From Lamellibrachia satsuma (taxonomy: Eukaryota; Annelida; Polychaeta; Sabellida; Siboglinidae), in contig BSQZ01000014.1 in assembly GCA_033239005.1 (NCBI GenBank), positions 3,332,501 to 3,396,500 on the forward strand: DNA of 64,000 nt, in the 5' to 3' direction. Position 1 is the stretch's first letter; the number at the start of each line of letters is the position of its first letter. The translations under genes were made by a program, and so were the position numbers. Of the stretch, positions 1 through 12,254 are shown piece by piece. The notes under the pieces are model-generated. The model had not been told where the DNA came from. It ran no database searches and worked only from the letters and a program-made list of their open reading frames with translations.

Positions 1-420
1 ATCTCGAGTTGAAACCGTTGCTCCTTGCGTAATAGGGTGAGCTGGTAGTGTGGCTGATACGGTTCTTGGTAGTCTATCTTTGTATGGCTTCCCTGAGAAT
101 TGCGGATCGTTGTCATAATATCGTTATGTCTGCCAAACAACGCACAATGCGTTTTTATTTTCTGTGATCACATGATCGCTGACGGAACTTGGTACGTAGT
201 CCAATATCGGGTACTTGGTGTATCTGTCGACAGTCAACAGGTATGGTTTGCCTTCGATTTCGAACAGATCAGATGCGGTGTACTACCAGGGACGCTTTGG
301 AACAGTGTGCGACATGAGCGATTCCTTTGTGCTCACCACCTGATTCACCCGACACGTGTAGCACGATTTGCACAGGGACGCTATAGCCCGGTTGATATTG
401 ACCCAGTGGGCCAGTAACTT
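1..420 (-). pseudogene. Ty3/gypsy integrase remnant
   Basis: Minus-strand translation shows a gypsy integrase: a CKSCYTC zinc-finger half, HTVPKRPW, then SDLFEIEGKPYLLTVDRYTK with the first catalytic Asp in TVD, and DNDPQFSGKPYK with the second catalytic Asp. A stop replaces the residue after KRPW, and another stop falls before the second Asp block. The element runs off the left edge, so LTRs cannot be checked. It decodes as part of the same pol as the next entry and is dead. Confidence 0.75.
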
Positions 421-559
421 TGTGACGGCCCAGTCAGCGGGTCTTCTCGACTACTTGGTGTCCCTGGAGTTGATCTTCTTTTGCAATAACTTGATTATCA
501 ATACATGACATCTTTTGAATAACACATGCACCTTCTTCCATAGCAAGCTCATTTCACTT

Positions 560-1160
560 GGATCTACAGAAACATCATTTGCTGGCGCGCGGATGCCGCA
601 CGTGTCGTCATCAATGGCTTGTGGTCAATGATTATGATGTGTGTTTTGTCGACGAGCTGTGGAATGAACTGGCTTAGTAAGGAGTCGTACGTCCTCCATG
701 CTCTGTGGACTAGCCATGTTCCGGGTGTATCTGACTTTGTCCAGGTCGGGCCTGATACCATCAGCCAGGTATATGTTCATAAAGAAGGAGACTCAATCTT
801 GTTTGAAGTGGCATTTCAAACTGTTGAATACCCTTTCGTATTCATTGTTCCATCAGGTTAGTGAAGTTTATGTCATGTGCTTCCTCGTTCTCACAAAAAA
901 AAAACGTCGGCTACGACGCCATTCGCTCTGGAGTACGGTTTGGGATATGTTCAGCATTTGCGCGGATCATCCATGAAGGGTTCTGCACCATCCTTGAATG
1001 TGAGTTTGGCTTCTCCAGCAAATGTGTATATCTTGTCTATTGGTGGTGGTAGCATTTATCACGTCCTCAACACTGTTGACATGTGTATGTTTCGCGTGTT
1101 CTCATCCTTCTTGAGAATTGGCTTTGGGTGTATCAATCGACTTCCAGTAAGACGCAGTTA
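560..1160 (-). pseudogene. Ty3/gypsy RT connection / RNase H remnant
   Basis: Going 5' to 3' on the minus strand: ADGIRPDLDKVRYTRNMASP (the gypsy GIxPDPxKV segment after the RT palm), then in a shifted frame QFIPQLVDKTH and IIIDHKPL (the RNase H TDHKPL-like motif). The segment between FIPxL and DHKPL is much shorter than in intact elements, so an internal deletion is likely. Several stops and frameshifts. Together with the integrase at 1-420 it is one decayed element. Confidence 0.55.
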
Positions 1161-1990
1161 AGTGAAATCGAAGGCCGTCGGAAGCAACGCAAACTCACAA
1201 TCAGGCTAGTGGTAAGTCAGAACGGGAGAGGCTTAGTAAACAAAGTCTAAAATAAGTTGCATAAGTTAAGTTGAGACGCACACAGATTGACCATATACTA
1301 CTGAAATGTATATGACTAGCCGTTTACAAATATATTTGGCGAGCGAATATTGACAGCCTACACGCACTCGTGACTTAGGGTTATCTACCATATGGCGCGG
1401 CCGATGAAACTATGATGATGTGTGTTCAATAAGGTTTCCCTAGTAAACCACTGGCGCGATGTTCTTGATTGTAGTTGCAAATTATCATATTATGAGTAAC
1501 ACATGTGCATAACCATAATTACTGTTGTTTCACTTTAAAAGCGATATATGTACATCTGTGATGGCATCGTTTCGTCATAAATATCGACGGTAAATGCAAA
1601 TCTCCGACATGTATTTGGTCACTCCAATTAAACCTCGATACATGTGTACCTGTGTTTTTCTTTGCACACATGGTGAATAAAAACTGAACAATTGGTATAT
1701 TTCACAATCCTAGCAAAGGCCCTGACTGTGCTCACAATAAAGATATTCATTTGACATGGTATTGCTATAGTCGATACCACACTTTCCACAAAACAAGCGT
1801 TTCACGAGAATCAGAAACGTTGTTTGTGGGTGTGGCGATAATTAATCCCCTTCAGTGAAATGCAAGGTGGTAGGAACAGTGTACAGTATATTTGCGTTAG
1901 ACTGTCCCTGAAGTTAACAGTAGTTTGTCACAAGTATGACATTAGTCTAAGCATGCTAAATACAGCTATTTGTTACGTATATGTACTCAC

Positions 1991-2200
1991 GTCCAAATAC
2001 CTCTATCTCGCAGACTCCCATTTTCCAGGAGCCAGACCATGTAATCTCCAACCGCTGCCCGCGTACATGATTCTTGCATGTAAACGACCGAACTCCACTA
2101 GCCATGTATCTCATTTTGTCTATACATCGTGGATGCTGTGTTGTTGAAAACAAGTTTTTCTTCCGCACAATGATGCTCATAGTGACATTGTGTGGTAAAT
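1991..2200 (-). CDS. F-type lectin-like domain, C-terminal half exon
   Basis: Phase-1 exon of 69 codons with the C-terminal half of an F-type lectin (fucolectin) fold: SFTCKNHVRGQRLEITW then MGVCEIEVFG, matching the family's C..VRGRYVxI...LxLCEVEVxG ending. The acceptor is ATATTACAG and the donor GTGAGT. It shares strand, phase and fold with the exons at 6.3, 8.5 and 9.0 kb, so it is probably the same gene. Its partner half would have to be the exon at 6.3 kb or a lost one. Confidence 0.6.
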
Positions 2201-2295
2201 CTGTAATATCCGAGCCATCACGACTGGATGTGCGTATGCACAGTTGGCATGGACCCATATTTGTGGCGATATTAAAACATTTCGCGGGGGTCTTA

Positions 2296-2640
2296 TGACG
2301 AGAGACGTGTGACAAAAGACGTGGGAAATGAAACGTGTAACAAGATACGTGAGACAACAGACGTGTGTCAGAAGACGTGTAACAAGATACATATAGTAAG
2401 AAGCGTGTTTGAAATTACGTGTGAAATAATAGGCGTAACAAGAAACGAGTTACAAGAGTCGTGTGACAAGAGCCCTGAGACATGAGACATATAAAAAGAG
2501 ACTGTGAACAGAGACATGTGAGAAGAAACGTGTGAAAAGAGACGTGTGACAAGAGACATGTAAAAAAGACTACTAAGAAGAAACATGTAGCAAGAGACGT
2601 GTAAAAAGAAACGTATAATAAAACACGTGGAGCAAAAGAA
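2296..2640. repeat. Degenerate ~15-bp tandem repeat (ACGTGTGACAAGAGA-like)
   Basis: About 23 diverged copies of a unit near ACGTGTGACAAGAGA. It sits where the missing middle of the last lectin module would be expected, between the PAN exon and the 2.0-kb exon, so expansion may have displaced or replaced an exon. Confidence 0.85.
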
Positions 2641-2817
2641 ACATACATATCATAATTATTGTCCAATTGTATCAATTACCCGAGGGGGCAACATACCAAG
2701 TCGATGGTAGGCTTCATGTTGAATGTCCAAACATTTTCGTAGCAAATGTTCGTATGTAGTTATTAAATTGTTACAATATAAGATAAACAAATTTAAAACA
2801 CATATGTTACCACTTAC

Positions 2818-3147
2818 ATCTTCCGTGCGGAGAGGCAGCTGAATGGCCATAAGCATAGTTAATCGTACTAGGTGGAGTGCCTCCGGGACGCGGACAACGT
2901 CTTTCTGCCTTAAAAAGCGTGTATGATGCTGCACCAGTGGAAGAACGGGATATCACATTTGTTTGTTTACTGTGCAGGTAACACTCCGGCAGTGAATTGG
3001 ATCCCGAGGCAGTGACATCAACGCTCGTGCAGGAGGCATCTCCCTCACACAGCCATTTACACGTGGCAGCATCCACGTTGAAAAATGCATAGTGGTCTAT
3101 TGGCTTTCTCTTTCCTCCGCTCGCACTGAAATTACCTACTATGCAAC
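2818..3147 (-). CDS. PAN/apple-like domain exon plus start of another lectin module
   Basis: Phase-1 exon of 109 codons. Residues 1-85 carry a cysteine pattern and hydrophobic spacing typical of PAN/apple domains (GCIVGNFSASGG, TCKWLCEGDASCTSVDV, ECYLHSKQ, SYTLFKAERRC). PAN domains bind proteins or glycans in secreted or cell-surface proteins. The tail, INYAYGHSAASPHG, resembles the NxAxGKxAxxSS opening of an F-type/F5-8C module, so another domain should follow. The acceptor is CCTTACAG and the donor GTAAGT. The upstream intron contains the giant (CA)n tract. Confidence 0.6.
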
Positions 3148-3294
3148 CTGTAAGGATAAACACTGGCGTGGGTCCCCTACAAACCACTTGTAGCGCACGT
3201 ACGTACAAAACTGGCAACATAAATTCGTAAGATTGCAAATGAAGCCGTATGAATTTGTATAGGTGTGTGTGTGTGTCTATGTGCGCGCGCAGAC

Positions 3295-4063
<769 letters not shown>

Positions 4064-4339
4064 AACATTGGCGATCAACATCTTTTGGAAGGAATTTGAG
4101 GACCTTTGGTATGTTCACTTGTCACATTGTACAACATATTGTGGACATATTGGATGGCAATCGCCTGATTTGTATGAAGGTTAAACATTCACAGCAAAAT
4201 TAACACAAACAGCAATAATTATTAACTGTGCTTTTTTATGACTGAAAAGGGTCATATATGACATTAGCAACTGGTTGTTTAAACGTTTTAGCAAGAATAT
4301 AATAAGACCGTTTTATATTTATAACATTAATGAATTACA

Positions 4340-5735
4340 GGGATCGAGGAAGAAGCCAGAAAATTACAGATCAGTGAGTTTAACATCAGTTGTATGTAAA
4401 TTACTTGAAACATTAATTAGAGAATTCCTCATAAAACATAAATTAATAAATACATCTCAACATGGATTCCTAAAAGCAAGGTCATGTCTAAATAATCTCT
4501 TATGCTTTTTAGAAGAAATTACAAAGTGGGTAGATCACGGGTCACCAGTGGATGTTGTCTACTTAGATTTTCAGAAAGCTTTCGATAAAGTGCCACATCA
4601 AAGATTGTTACTTAAACTAAAAGCCCATGGTATAGGCAATGATGTAATCAACTGGATAGAAAAGTGGCTTACACACAGAAGACAGAGAGTAATAGTAGAT
4701 GGTAAGATTTCAAACTGGAAATCTGTTTTGAGTGGGGTACCACAGGGATCAGTGTTAGGCCCTATATTGTTTTTAATATATATAAATGATTTGGAGGATG
4801 ACATATCTAGCAAAGTACTCAAATTTGCAGATGACACAAAAGTATTCAGAAAGGTTACTAATGATACAGATAAACAAAGTTTACAGGATGATCTAGAAAA
4901 AATAGTTAAATGGTCAGAAAAATGGCAAATGTTATTCAATTTTGGGAAGTGTAAATGTATACACATAGCCTTAGGACATGGAAATATGGACGAGGAATAT
5001 AAAATGGGGGATGCTGTACTAGGTAGAACCACACAAGAAAAGGATTTAGGAGTAACATTTAATGCTGACATGAAAGTTTCAGAGCAATGTGGGATTGCTG
5101 CTTCGAAAGGAAATCAAATTCTAGGCCTAATTAGGAGAACTATCACGTATAAGGAGAAACATCTAATTGTACGCCTGTACAAAGCAATAGTTAGACCACA
5201 TTTGGAATATTGTATTCAAGCATGGAGGCCATATCGTAAAAAAGACATAGATAAGCTAGAAAGAATACAACGAAGAGCAACTAAGATGATTCCAGAATTA
5301 AGAGACCTTAGTTACGAAAGTCGCTTATTACAATGTGGTTTGACAACACTAGAGACCAGGAGACTAAGAGGAGACCAAATAGAAGTGTTTAAAATAGTGA
5401 ACGGTTATGAGGATGTTGATAGGAATATGTTCTTCAAACTTAAAGAAGACAGTAGAACCAGAGGACACAAAGCAGCATTAGTTAAGGAGCAGTGTAGGTT
5501 GGACATGAGAAAGTACTCATTCTCACACAGGGTGATAAATGAATGGAACAAACTGCCAAACGATTGTGTTAATGCTAGTAGTGTGAATATGTTTAAAAAT
5601 AGAATTGACAGATATCTGATAAGGGCAGGCTACACATAGATGAGGAAACTGTTGGACTCTCGATAAGCCAATGGCTTCCTTGTCCACTTGCCATCTGGAA
5701 CTTGTTGTTCGAGATGGCAATCTTGTTAAATCAAA
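4340..5735 (+). mobile_element. CR1-like LINE, 5'-truncated, with intact RT palm and C-terminus
   Basis: An open frame of about 430 codons starts inside the reverse transcriptase at GSRKKPENYRSVSLTS and runs to the stop at 5639. It contains the palm motifs YLDFQKAFDKVPH (motif A), SGVPQGSVLGP (motif B) and FADDTK (motif C), then the CR1-type C-terminus with RPHLEYCIQAW, KLERIQRRATKM, TRRLRGD and WNKLP. Typical CR1 3' UTR follows, ending in AAATC-rich tail repeats near 5735. No endonuclease remains, consistent with 5' truncation during target-primed insertion. It inserted in an intron of the lectin/PAN gene in opposite orientation. Confidence 0.9.
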
Positions 5736-6258
5736 TCAAATGGGAATTGTAATGTAAAAATTTTAATGATAAGGTAATTGTAACTGACAAAAAAATCTTG
5801 TCTTTTTTAATTCTTGAATGGTGGCATATTGTTCGCTAAGCATGTTGTGCAATAAATAATATAGTGCTTAATTTACACTTTGCCTTGTAGTAACGTTTGT
5901 GATATGCATTTTTTTGCCAGAAATAAATGTGAAAGTGGTGTTGTTTTTGCCAAGTTAGGTATATGACAGTGTGTAGCCAATTCCATTTTGAATCGTTCTC
6001 ATAGTAACAATTTTTTTTTTGGTAAATATACCATAAAAGAAGTACCTTAGGCAAATTTGGTTTTTGAAACAGAAAAATCATCATTTGAACAGGAATTTGC
6101 CTTTTTCTGAAACGGAATTGAAACGGAATTTGTCGCATTGAAACTTAAAATCATTGTCCATGGCTAAGTGTATGTTGTTCGATTTGCACTGACACGGCAA
6201 CAGTAGAAAGCATATATTTTCAATTGCCGTGGTGATGAACACAAAAGCACATATTTAC

Positions 6259-6477
6259 CAAATGATTGATGATATATATTCACGACATCGACCATGTATT
6301 CTTGACCCAAGTTGACAAACCACCATTTCTGTGAAACTAGGTTGAAGATGATACACTTCTGAAGTTCATATTTGTAGCCGTCTACGGCTGTCATTGGGTA
6401 AAAAATACCACTTTCATGAAGTGGTAGGTCAGACGTTTTACAGGATTTTCCAAGTGCCAGATTTTCACAAGTATCGT
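6259..6477 (-). CDS. F-type lectin-like domain, N-terminal half exon
   Basis: Phase-1 exon of 72 codons beginning DDTCENLALGKSCKTSD, with the family's C.NLALGKxAxxSS start, TAVDGY, then QKWWFVNLGQEY and VDVVNIYHQSF (the WWxVDLG...VxxVxIYN core). The acceptor is GCTGACAG and the donor GTAAAT. The ligand His normally found shortly before WW is not present, so fucose binding is doubtful. The nearest downstream C-terminal half is at 2.0 kb, with a PAN exon between. Confidence 0.68.
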
Positions 6478-6611
6478 CTGTCAGCAAACAAACATCGACA
6501 GTTAACATCTTGAGCAATATCTGAGTCATAATTTCAAAATGTGTACCATTGGAACAAATATTATGCTATTTTGCACATATTTCACCCAACAATTAATGGC
6601 TACATGAATAA

Positions 6612-6672
6612 TACACGCACGCACGTACGCACGCACTCACACACATATATATGCACGCACACATATATATTA

Positions 6673-6716
<44 letters not shown>
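6612..6716. repeat. (CGCA)n/(TA)n microsatellite
   Basis: Short ACGC repeats followed by about 40 bp of pure TA in an AT-rich stretch just upstream (minus-strand sense) of the 6.3-kb lectin exon. Confidence 0.9.
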
Positions 6717-6717
<1 letters not shown>

Positions 6718-7123
6718 GTATTGACAGGTATGCAAACGTTAAAAAAGGAAACGACCTTGTTAAGAAATGTTTATTACCACACCCATTTTGTCAACAAACT
6801 ACCCATATCTGAATTTTCACAACACACCACACAGATATACCATCTCAAGAACTCACAAAACACAAGTATTCATTATATCATTATGCATAGGAAATGAAAT
6901 ATATTTCCCTAGCACACTACAGAAAAACCTTAAAAGCTAATAATATTTTATATCTAGTTACAACCTCTCATACCTAGAAATCAGAACGAAAAAATAATGA
7001 ATTGAGGCTCTTTGTATTTTTTTAAAATAAAATGCTGCATTGGTGCTTGGTACCCATTTTGAAATTCTTGCCCATCTGCCTCCGTAGTAAATAATGGCAC
7101 TTGTATCCACCACATACAACAAA

Positions 7124-7125
7124 CA

Positions 7126-7157
<32 letters not shown>

Positions 7158-7158
7158 C
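7124..7158. repeat. (ACGC)n microsatellite
   Basis: About nine ACGC units immediately 5' of the CR1 endonuclease fragment at 7.2 kb. Confidence 0.9.
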
Positions 7159-7213
7159 ACATCTTGTACACAATACGCATTATTATCAGGATATTTTATA
7201 TATTAATGTTTAC

Positions 7214-7690
7214 AGATTGCGATGAAGCTGTTTGGTGCATTATAGTTACTGGAAATTCAACATTAACTATTGGATTAGCTTACCGAAGTCCAAGCACAAA
7301 CGAAGAGGATAACACAAAACGCTATAATGGAAGTGAGTAAAGGGGACTGTTTAATAATGGGAAATTTTAACCACGGATACATAAATGGAAATATCTAGAG
7401 AGTACAGGGGATAAGCATCAACCGTTTCTATTTTTAAAGCAGAATACCTGCCTTACTCAACACGGGCAAAAACCAACCAGGGGACAAAATGTATTTGATA
7501 CAGTTGTTTTTACAAAATGAATGGACTACGTCAAAATACATGAACCATTTGGATAACATTGATCATACTCAAAGACATTCTGACATCAAAGTAAAATCAG
7601 AAAGTAAAAATAAAACAAATACAGGAGAAACTTCCACAAAGGTAAATACAAAGGTTACAGTTAATGTATGGTATGACGTTGAGTAATATC
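7214..7690 (+). mobile_element. CR1-like LINE endonuclease fragment
   Basis: Translated pieces ITIGLAYRSPSTNEED-like, a degenerate GDFN segment, and HxPFG...DH correspond to the C-terminal half of the apurinic endonuclease in the same CR1 family seen at 12.3 kb and 38.3 kb. Stops and frameshifts throughout. It ends before any RT, so it is truncated at both ends. Confidence 0.7.
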
Positions 7691-8517
7691 GCGCATGGCG
7701 CCGGGTTGAGTCGATAACAAGTCATTCGGTGATTAAAACGATAAAATGTGAAAGGAAATTGTTTTAGACACTACATAAAAAAGTAATGTTTTAAATAAAT
7801 TAAAACAGACATACTGATTTTGCAAGAAAAATGAATTAAAATTAGTTGTTTGCAATTTCTGTTTGTAATTGCCACAGCTAAAAACGCTAACGTTAACCCC
7901 AACATGCTTAATGTTATATAAGGTGCTACCTATAGGTAATTATTCATGTGAAATCTGGTGAAGATATCAACATTAAAAACGTTTTTTGTGACTTTTGTGT
8001 GCATTTTTCATATTTTGAATTTTCATAGATCAATCATTTTAACGTTAATTTCAATATTGTAAATGTTATATTCTTACGAAATCTGGTGAACTTTGCAAAG
8101 CTAAAACATAATTAAGACGATGTCTGTAAATAAAATTACAACAATTTTGTTTAATGTGTACATCTTAAATTTGGACGTCAACCCTCATTTTTCTTTTTGA
8201 AATCGATTTATATGGACGACATCTATGTTGTGGCGATGTTTCACCCCGATCTAATGTTGCAACGTTGATTGAGGATCGATTGTCTTTAAAATGCGCAATA
8301 CAACTCAGCTGTGGACGATGCAACCCAATATTATCTTCGTAGCTTAATTACCGCTCGCTCCACTATGTGTCGAGTCGGACATATTTTACGATCATCGTAA
8401 GCTGCCGCCATTCGACGGGCACATCTGCCACTGCACTGTCTTTGCGAATAGATTTTGTGCAGCTGGTGGCTTGTGTGGTAGCTATTTGCAGACAATGTAC
8501 TAAATTACAATACCTAC

Positions 8518-8745
8518 CAGAATATACCTTTATTTCACAGATGGGCAGACTAACAATGCCGATCCCTTGTATGACAAGATAGCGACTCTTGGCGTAGTGT
8601 CTGCAGTGGATCGTGATGATTGCGCTCATCGACCAGTCATAGTACTCGCCGCAGATCATCTCTAGCGGTGAAGGCTTTGTTTTTACACCAACTTCCAAGT
8701 CTCCCCACGAACGAAACCCAACACGAAGGTGAAACCAGTCCCGTC
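8518..8745 (-). CDS. F-type lectin-like domain, C-terminal half exon
   Basis: Phase-1 exon of 75 codons following directly from the exon at 9.0 kb. The split codon makes RRDWFHLR, an RxDx4R match to the F-type lectin sugar-binding motif. It continues LEVGVKTKPSPLEMICGEYY and ends SRYLVIQGIGI, LPICEIKVYSG, the canonical end of the fold. The acceptor is CGGACAG and the donor GTAGGT. Confidence 0.7.
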
Positions 8746-8916
8746 CTGTCCGTAGATATAAAACAACAAACACTGTACAATTTACGAACACATAATATAT
8801 TCATGATCTTAGTTATCCTTAAAGGAAAGTACGGGAATATATGTTAGTTGATATACTTTTTATAGCACAGTTACAGAAGAGCTTTGGTAACTTTGAAATC
8901 TCACAGTTTGCTTGTG

Positions 8917-8975
8917 TGCGTGCGTACGTGTGTGCGTGCGTGCGTGCGTGCGTGCGTGCAGGCGTGCGGGCGTGT
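8917..8975. repeat. (TGCG)n microsatellite
   Basis: About 14 imperfect TGCG units, starting 35 nt inside the intron after the donor of the 9.0-kb lectin exon. Confidence 0.9.
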
Positions 8976-9009
8976 GCGTGTATATTTCATTCATTGGTGG
9001 GTTACTCAC

Positions 9010-9219
9010 GCGTAGACTTGTGTTTCTCTACGAATATGTGCAGGACACTGACTTTCGTTTCTACTTGCAAGTCAACGACCACTTCGGGATAATACATCTT
9101 ACGATCTGGCAAACAGCCGAAGTCTATCATTCCGTTCGTCTGTTGTTTGGATCTTGTAACTGCAGTATGCGTCGTTGCTTTCACTGTTTTGTCGAGGGCT
9201 ACATTCGTACAGGTGAGTG
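9010..9219 (-). CDS. F-type lectin-like domain, N-terminal half exon
   Basis: Phase-1 exon of 70 codons: CTNVALDKTVKATTHTA, then YYPEVVVDLQVETKVSVLHI and FVEKHKSTR. This is the NxALxKxV...VDLxxxxxVxxVxI half of an F-type lectin. Joined to the 8.5-kb exon it gives one complete module of about 146 residues. The position of the conserved ligand His (25 residues before the RxD Arg) is occupied by Glu. The acceptor is CTCTTGTAG and the donor GTGAGT. Upstream exons, including a signal peptide, were not found. Confidence 0.7.
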
Positions 9220-9229
9220 CTACAAGAGA

Positions 9230-11140
9230 TGGAGAGAGAAACGTCTGACTGAACTCTCCGTATTCACGAAGACGCTTATCTAAAGGCCGGCATACTCGCT
9301 ACGACCCGACGTAGTTTAGTTTTGTGTTTATCGTAGTGAGTTGGGCATCGTCGGGCAGTACAGTGTGCGCTCCCTTACCTACCGATTTTTGTCGGTTTTG
9401 TTGCGTTGGGTCGGGTCGGATCATAAGCTACAATATAGCTACGCATTTCGCTGATTTGTCATCGGTCAGTATATTTATCGGGGTGGTTCATGGGTTGCTC
9501 CACTCTACTTTTTACTAAGGCACTGTTTTTATTGTGTTGTGGCGGCGATTTCCTTATTTTGGATTAGGATAGTAGGCGTAGGTCTAACATTCTCCGAATG
9601 CAAATGAGTAGTCGGGGGTTTTCGGATGTTGCCGTAATTTACATTTGGTTAGTGTCGATATGCGAAATAGATACCCGAAAATTAAATTAAATTGGATTTA
9701 ATATTACTGGGAATACCGTTATGCAGTTAATTATATTAAAAAAATGCCCAGGATGGGATAACTTGGTCGTTTGTGTTAACCAAATTTCAGAATACACAAC
9801 ACTATCACAGACATATCCATCGATGCCTTGGTACTTGGTGCTGCCAATCAATATCTCTCAAAGTGGCGACGTAATAATGGCAGTTACATTAACTTGTAGC
9901 GATGCCTTGCCCTAGTATACGACTCAGACTTTGGAAAATCTATGAAAAGACGCATGACGTTCGTTGTCAACAATTGTACGTAATTGTTCGCGTAGCGTTA
10001 CTGACAGTCGTACGTAATAACTACAAATGTAAATTTACTTGTTCGTAGAAATGGTAATGGCGGGGTGAAGTTGTAAAAAATAAACTGCGACGACCCAACC
10101 GTGCGATCGTAGACGAACCCCTGAAAGTTTGACGCCGGAGATGCAATGGCCAAAGCGTCTAGGTCCTAGGAGTAGTATAACCTACAAACGTACTCACGAT
10201 GGATTATAGAGTGCCTGTGATGAAGTCAGTCTGGTTCTAAACGCATAGCCGCTCAGGCTCAGCACGGGAAGCCGCTATCATCGGCCATTTACTTTGTTAA
10301 AAGCAACAGTTAAACTTATTGAATCTGTTCATCGTGAATAACTCCATAGACTCAAACATTCAATTAAAAGAAATGTTGGGGGAAACCATCACCAAAACGC
10401 AATATATATGAAATTTAGAAAGAAAGATCAGTACATGCCACGAAAAAGCGCTACACATAAATAACAGTTATTATTATTAATTTGTTAATGAAATGGCTAA
10501 TGCTCATGGTCCATGGAGTATAATCCTTTTCAAAACTTAAAAATAAGTATCAATTAGACAATAACATAAGTGTGATGCTCCATATGATATGGCGTCTGCA
10601 GTCGAGGACAAAACAAAACACGACTAAAAAAGCCTATCTAAAATTGTTTGCTGAAATCCAGTGAGCCGGTTGTCATGCCAACGTGACGTCACATTTCGGT
10701 GCTCTGCAATACTGTATTAAGATTTACAACAGTGATCATAATTGTAAAAGAAATGTACCTGTTGGCAGTGCTGTTTGAATACGTACGGCTATGCTGTTCG
10801 TAGCTATTGTTAATAATAATAAACTATGCACTACGTATATCATCAATGACATGTCAGTGATATTTGTTTCAAATTCGTCTTCTTCAACTTCAGTTCAAAT
10901 TCAGTCACGCACGGTCCCGGAATTTAAACCCAGCTGCCGCGATGCGTTTGGCTCGTTCTGAAAACGAGTCTAGTTCCGTGAACGTTTGCGTCACTTGCGC
11001 CTCGCGCAACAGTTAGTTGTGTTATTAGTCCCCAGGAATATGCAATGACCTTGACCGAACAAGATCATCGTGACAGCTAGAACTTCTTTGGATACGCCCG
11101 ATTTCAAAATGTCTTCTGCTGCTCAAATCGTATTGCGTAC
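9230..11140. other. Non-coding, no recognised feature
   Basis: I see no convincing exon here. GC rises near 9.3-9.6 kb and 10.9-11.1 kb, with CpG-rich stretches that could be the upstream region of the lectin/PAN gene or old repeats. No TATA box, tRNA or tandem array stands out. Confidence 0.4.
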
Positions 11141-11145
11141 GAAGG

Positions 11146-11279
11146 TGTCACCCGATATACTTTCCGCTGTATTAAAAACATTAAAAATAATTATCGTGCT
11201 GTTATAGTGGAGTGGTGGAGGCGCAAGTGGTGGTTATTCTTTTGATCAATGTCGTGACAATGAACATCGAGCTTGCAGG
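11146..11279. repeat. 130-bp direct repeat, left copy
   Basis: Near-identical to 12088-12221 (a handful of mismatches over about 133 bp). Both begin GTGTCAC and share TTTCCGCTGTATTAAAAACA and GTGGTGGTTATTCTTTTG-type segments. The TGTCAC start fits an LTR edge, and the two copies flank a gypsy integrase fragment. Confidence 0.9.
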
Positions 11280-11519
11280 GCAATTTAGGGTAAACTTGGG
11301 TTGTATCACGCAGTTAAGCGTGATGGGGGAAGGTGGGGCATGGCCGCACGTCTCATTATTGACCAAATCGCATAGTATTTGGTATCAAAACTGTGGCTTA
11401 CGATAGCATCTAACTCATACATCAAACATATGAACCAGGGAATTTAACTCATTTGTGTCGGTAAACAATTATAAACTAAATGTCCCACATATATACAATT
11501 ATAAATTAAATGACCCACA

Positions 11520-11930
11520 TATTTTTGTGTAAGCTTCTCAATGTCTTCGTTGACTTTCGGACAGTATACCGATTCAGGTGCAAGCATTCTTGTTTTTTAA
11601 AATTCCTTTGTGACCTTGGTGTAGTTGCTTTAGGGTGTCACCGCGCATGCGCTCGGGTATGGGCACTTGTTTGCCTTTGAACAAGATCCCATCTTCTATT
11701 CCGAGTTCATCGCGATATGACCAGAATGAGCGCAGGGCACGTGGTAGATCTCTCATCTTTTCCGGCCATCCCTGAAATATGACGTCTGCTAACGCATTCA
11801 GTACGGCACGTCTTTGTGTTTCATCGCGTAACGCTTTTTTTCACAGGAGTGAAGTTGACTAGGTCGACTGACAGTTCATCTACCCTTACATCGAGTTGGA
11901 TCTGACGTGATAATTTCATTTCCAGGAGGG
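11520..11930 (-). pseudogene. Ty3/gypsy integrase N-terminal fragment
   Basis: Reads DVIFQGWPEKMRDLP, SFWSYRDELGIEDGILFKGK, VPIPERMRGDTLKQLHQGHK, then VYCPKVNEDIEKL after a frameshift. This is the RDELxxxDGxxxKGxxxxxP...LxxxHxGHxG zinc-binding N-terminus of gypsy integrases (HHCC domain). The catalytic core is missing. It lies between the two 130-bp repeats and is clearly not the same fragment as at 1-420. Confidence 0.75.
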
Positions 11931-12087
11931 TATACAACTCTATAGTTATATAACTATATCGAGGGTGTTTGTGGGTGACTCAATAGTTAGGAAGACCGAC
12001 AGAGTCTTAACACAAGGAAGAAGATGTTGTAGTTTGCTTGCCTGGGGTTAAAATAGAGGCGATAACTGAGAGGGTAGAAAACATCAT

Positions 12088-12221
12088 GGGTGTCACGCGA
12101 TATACTTTCCGCTGTATTAAAAACATTAGAAATAATTATCGTGCTGTTATAGTGGAGTGGTGGAGGCGCAAGTGGTGGTTATTCTTTTGATCAATGTCGT
12201 GACAATGAACATAGAGCTTGA
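12088..12221. repeat. 130-bp direct repeat, right copy
   Basis: Second copy of the sequence at 11146-11279, same orientation, 942 bp away. Spacing and content suggest a strongly deleted LTR element whose LTR pieces remain, or a segmental duplication. The CR1 copy begins shortly after it. Confidence 0.9.
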
Positions 12222-12254
12222 AGGGTGGCTTATGAAATAAAATTAGAAAGGGAA

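Noticed and set aside
9295..10120. Possible inverted-repeat element (CTACGACCCGACG near 9.30 kb, CGACGACCCAACC near 10.09 kb)
   Set aside because: The two ends share only short words, do not align as inverted repeats, and have no target duplication.
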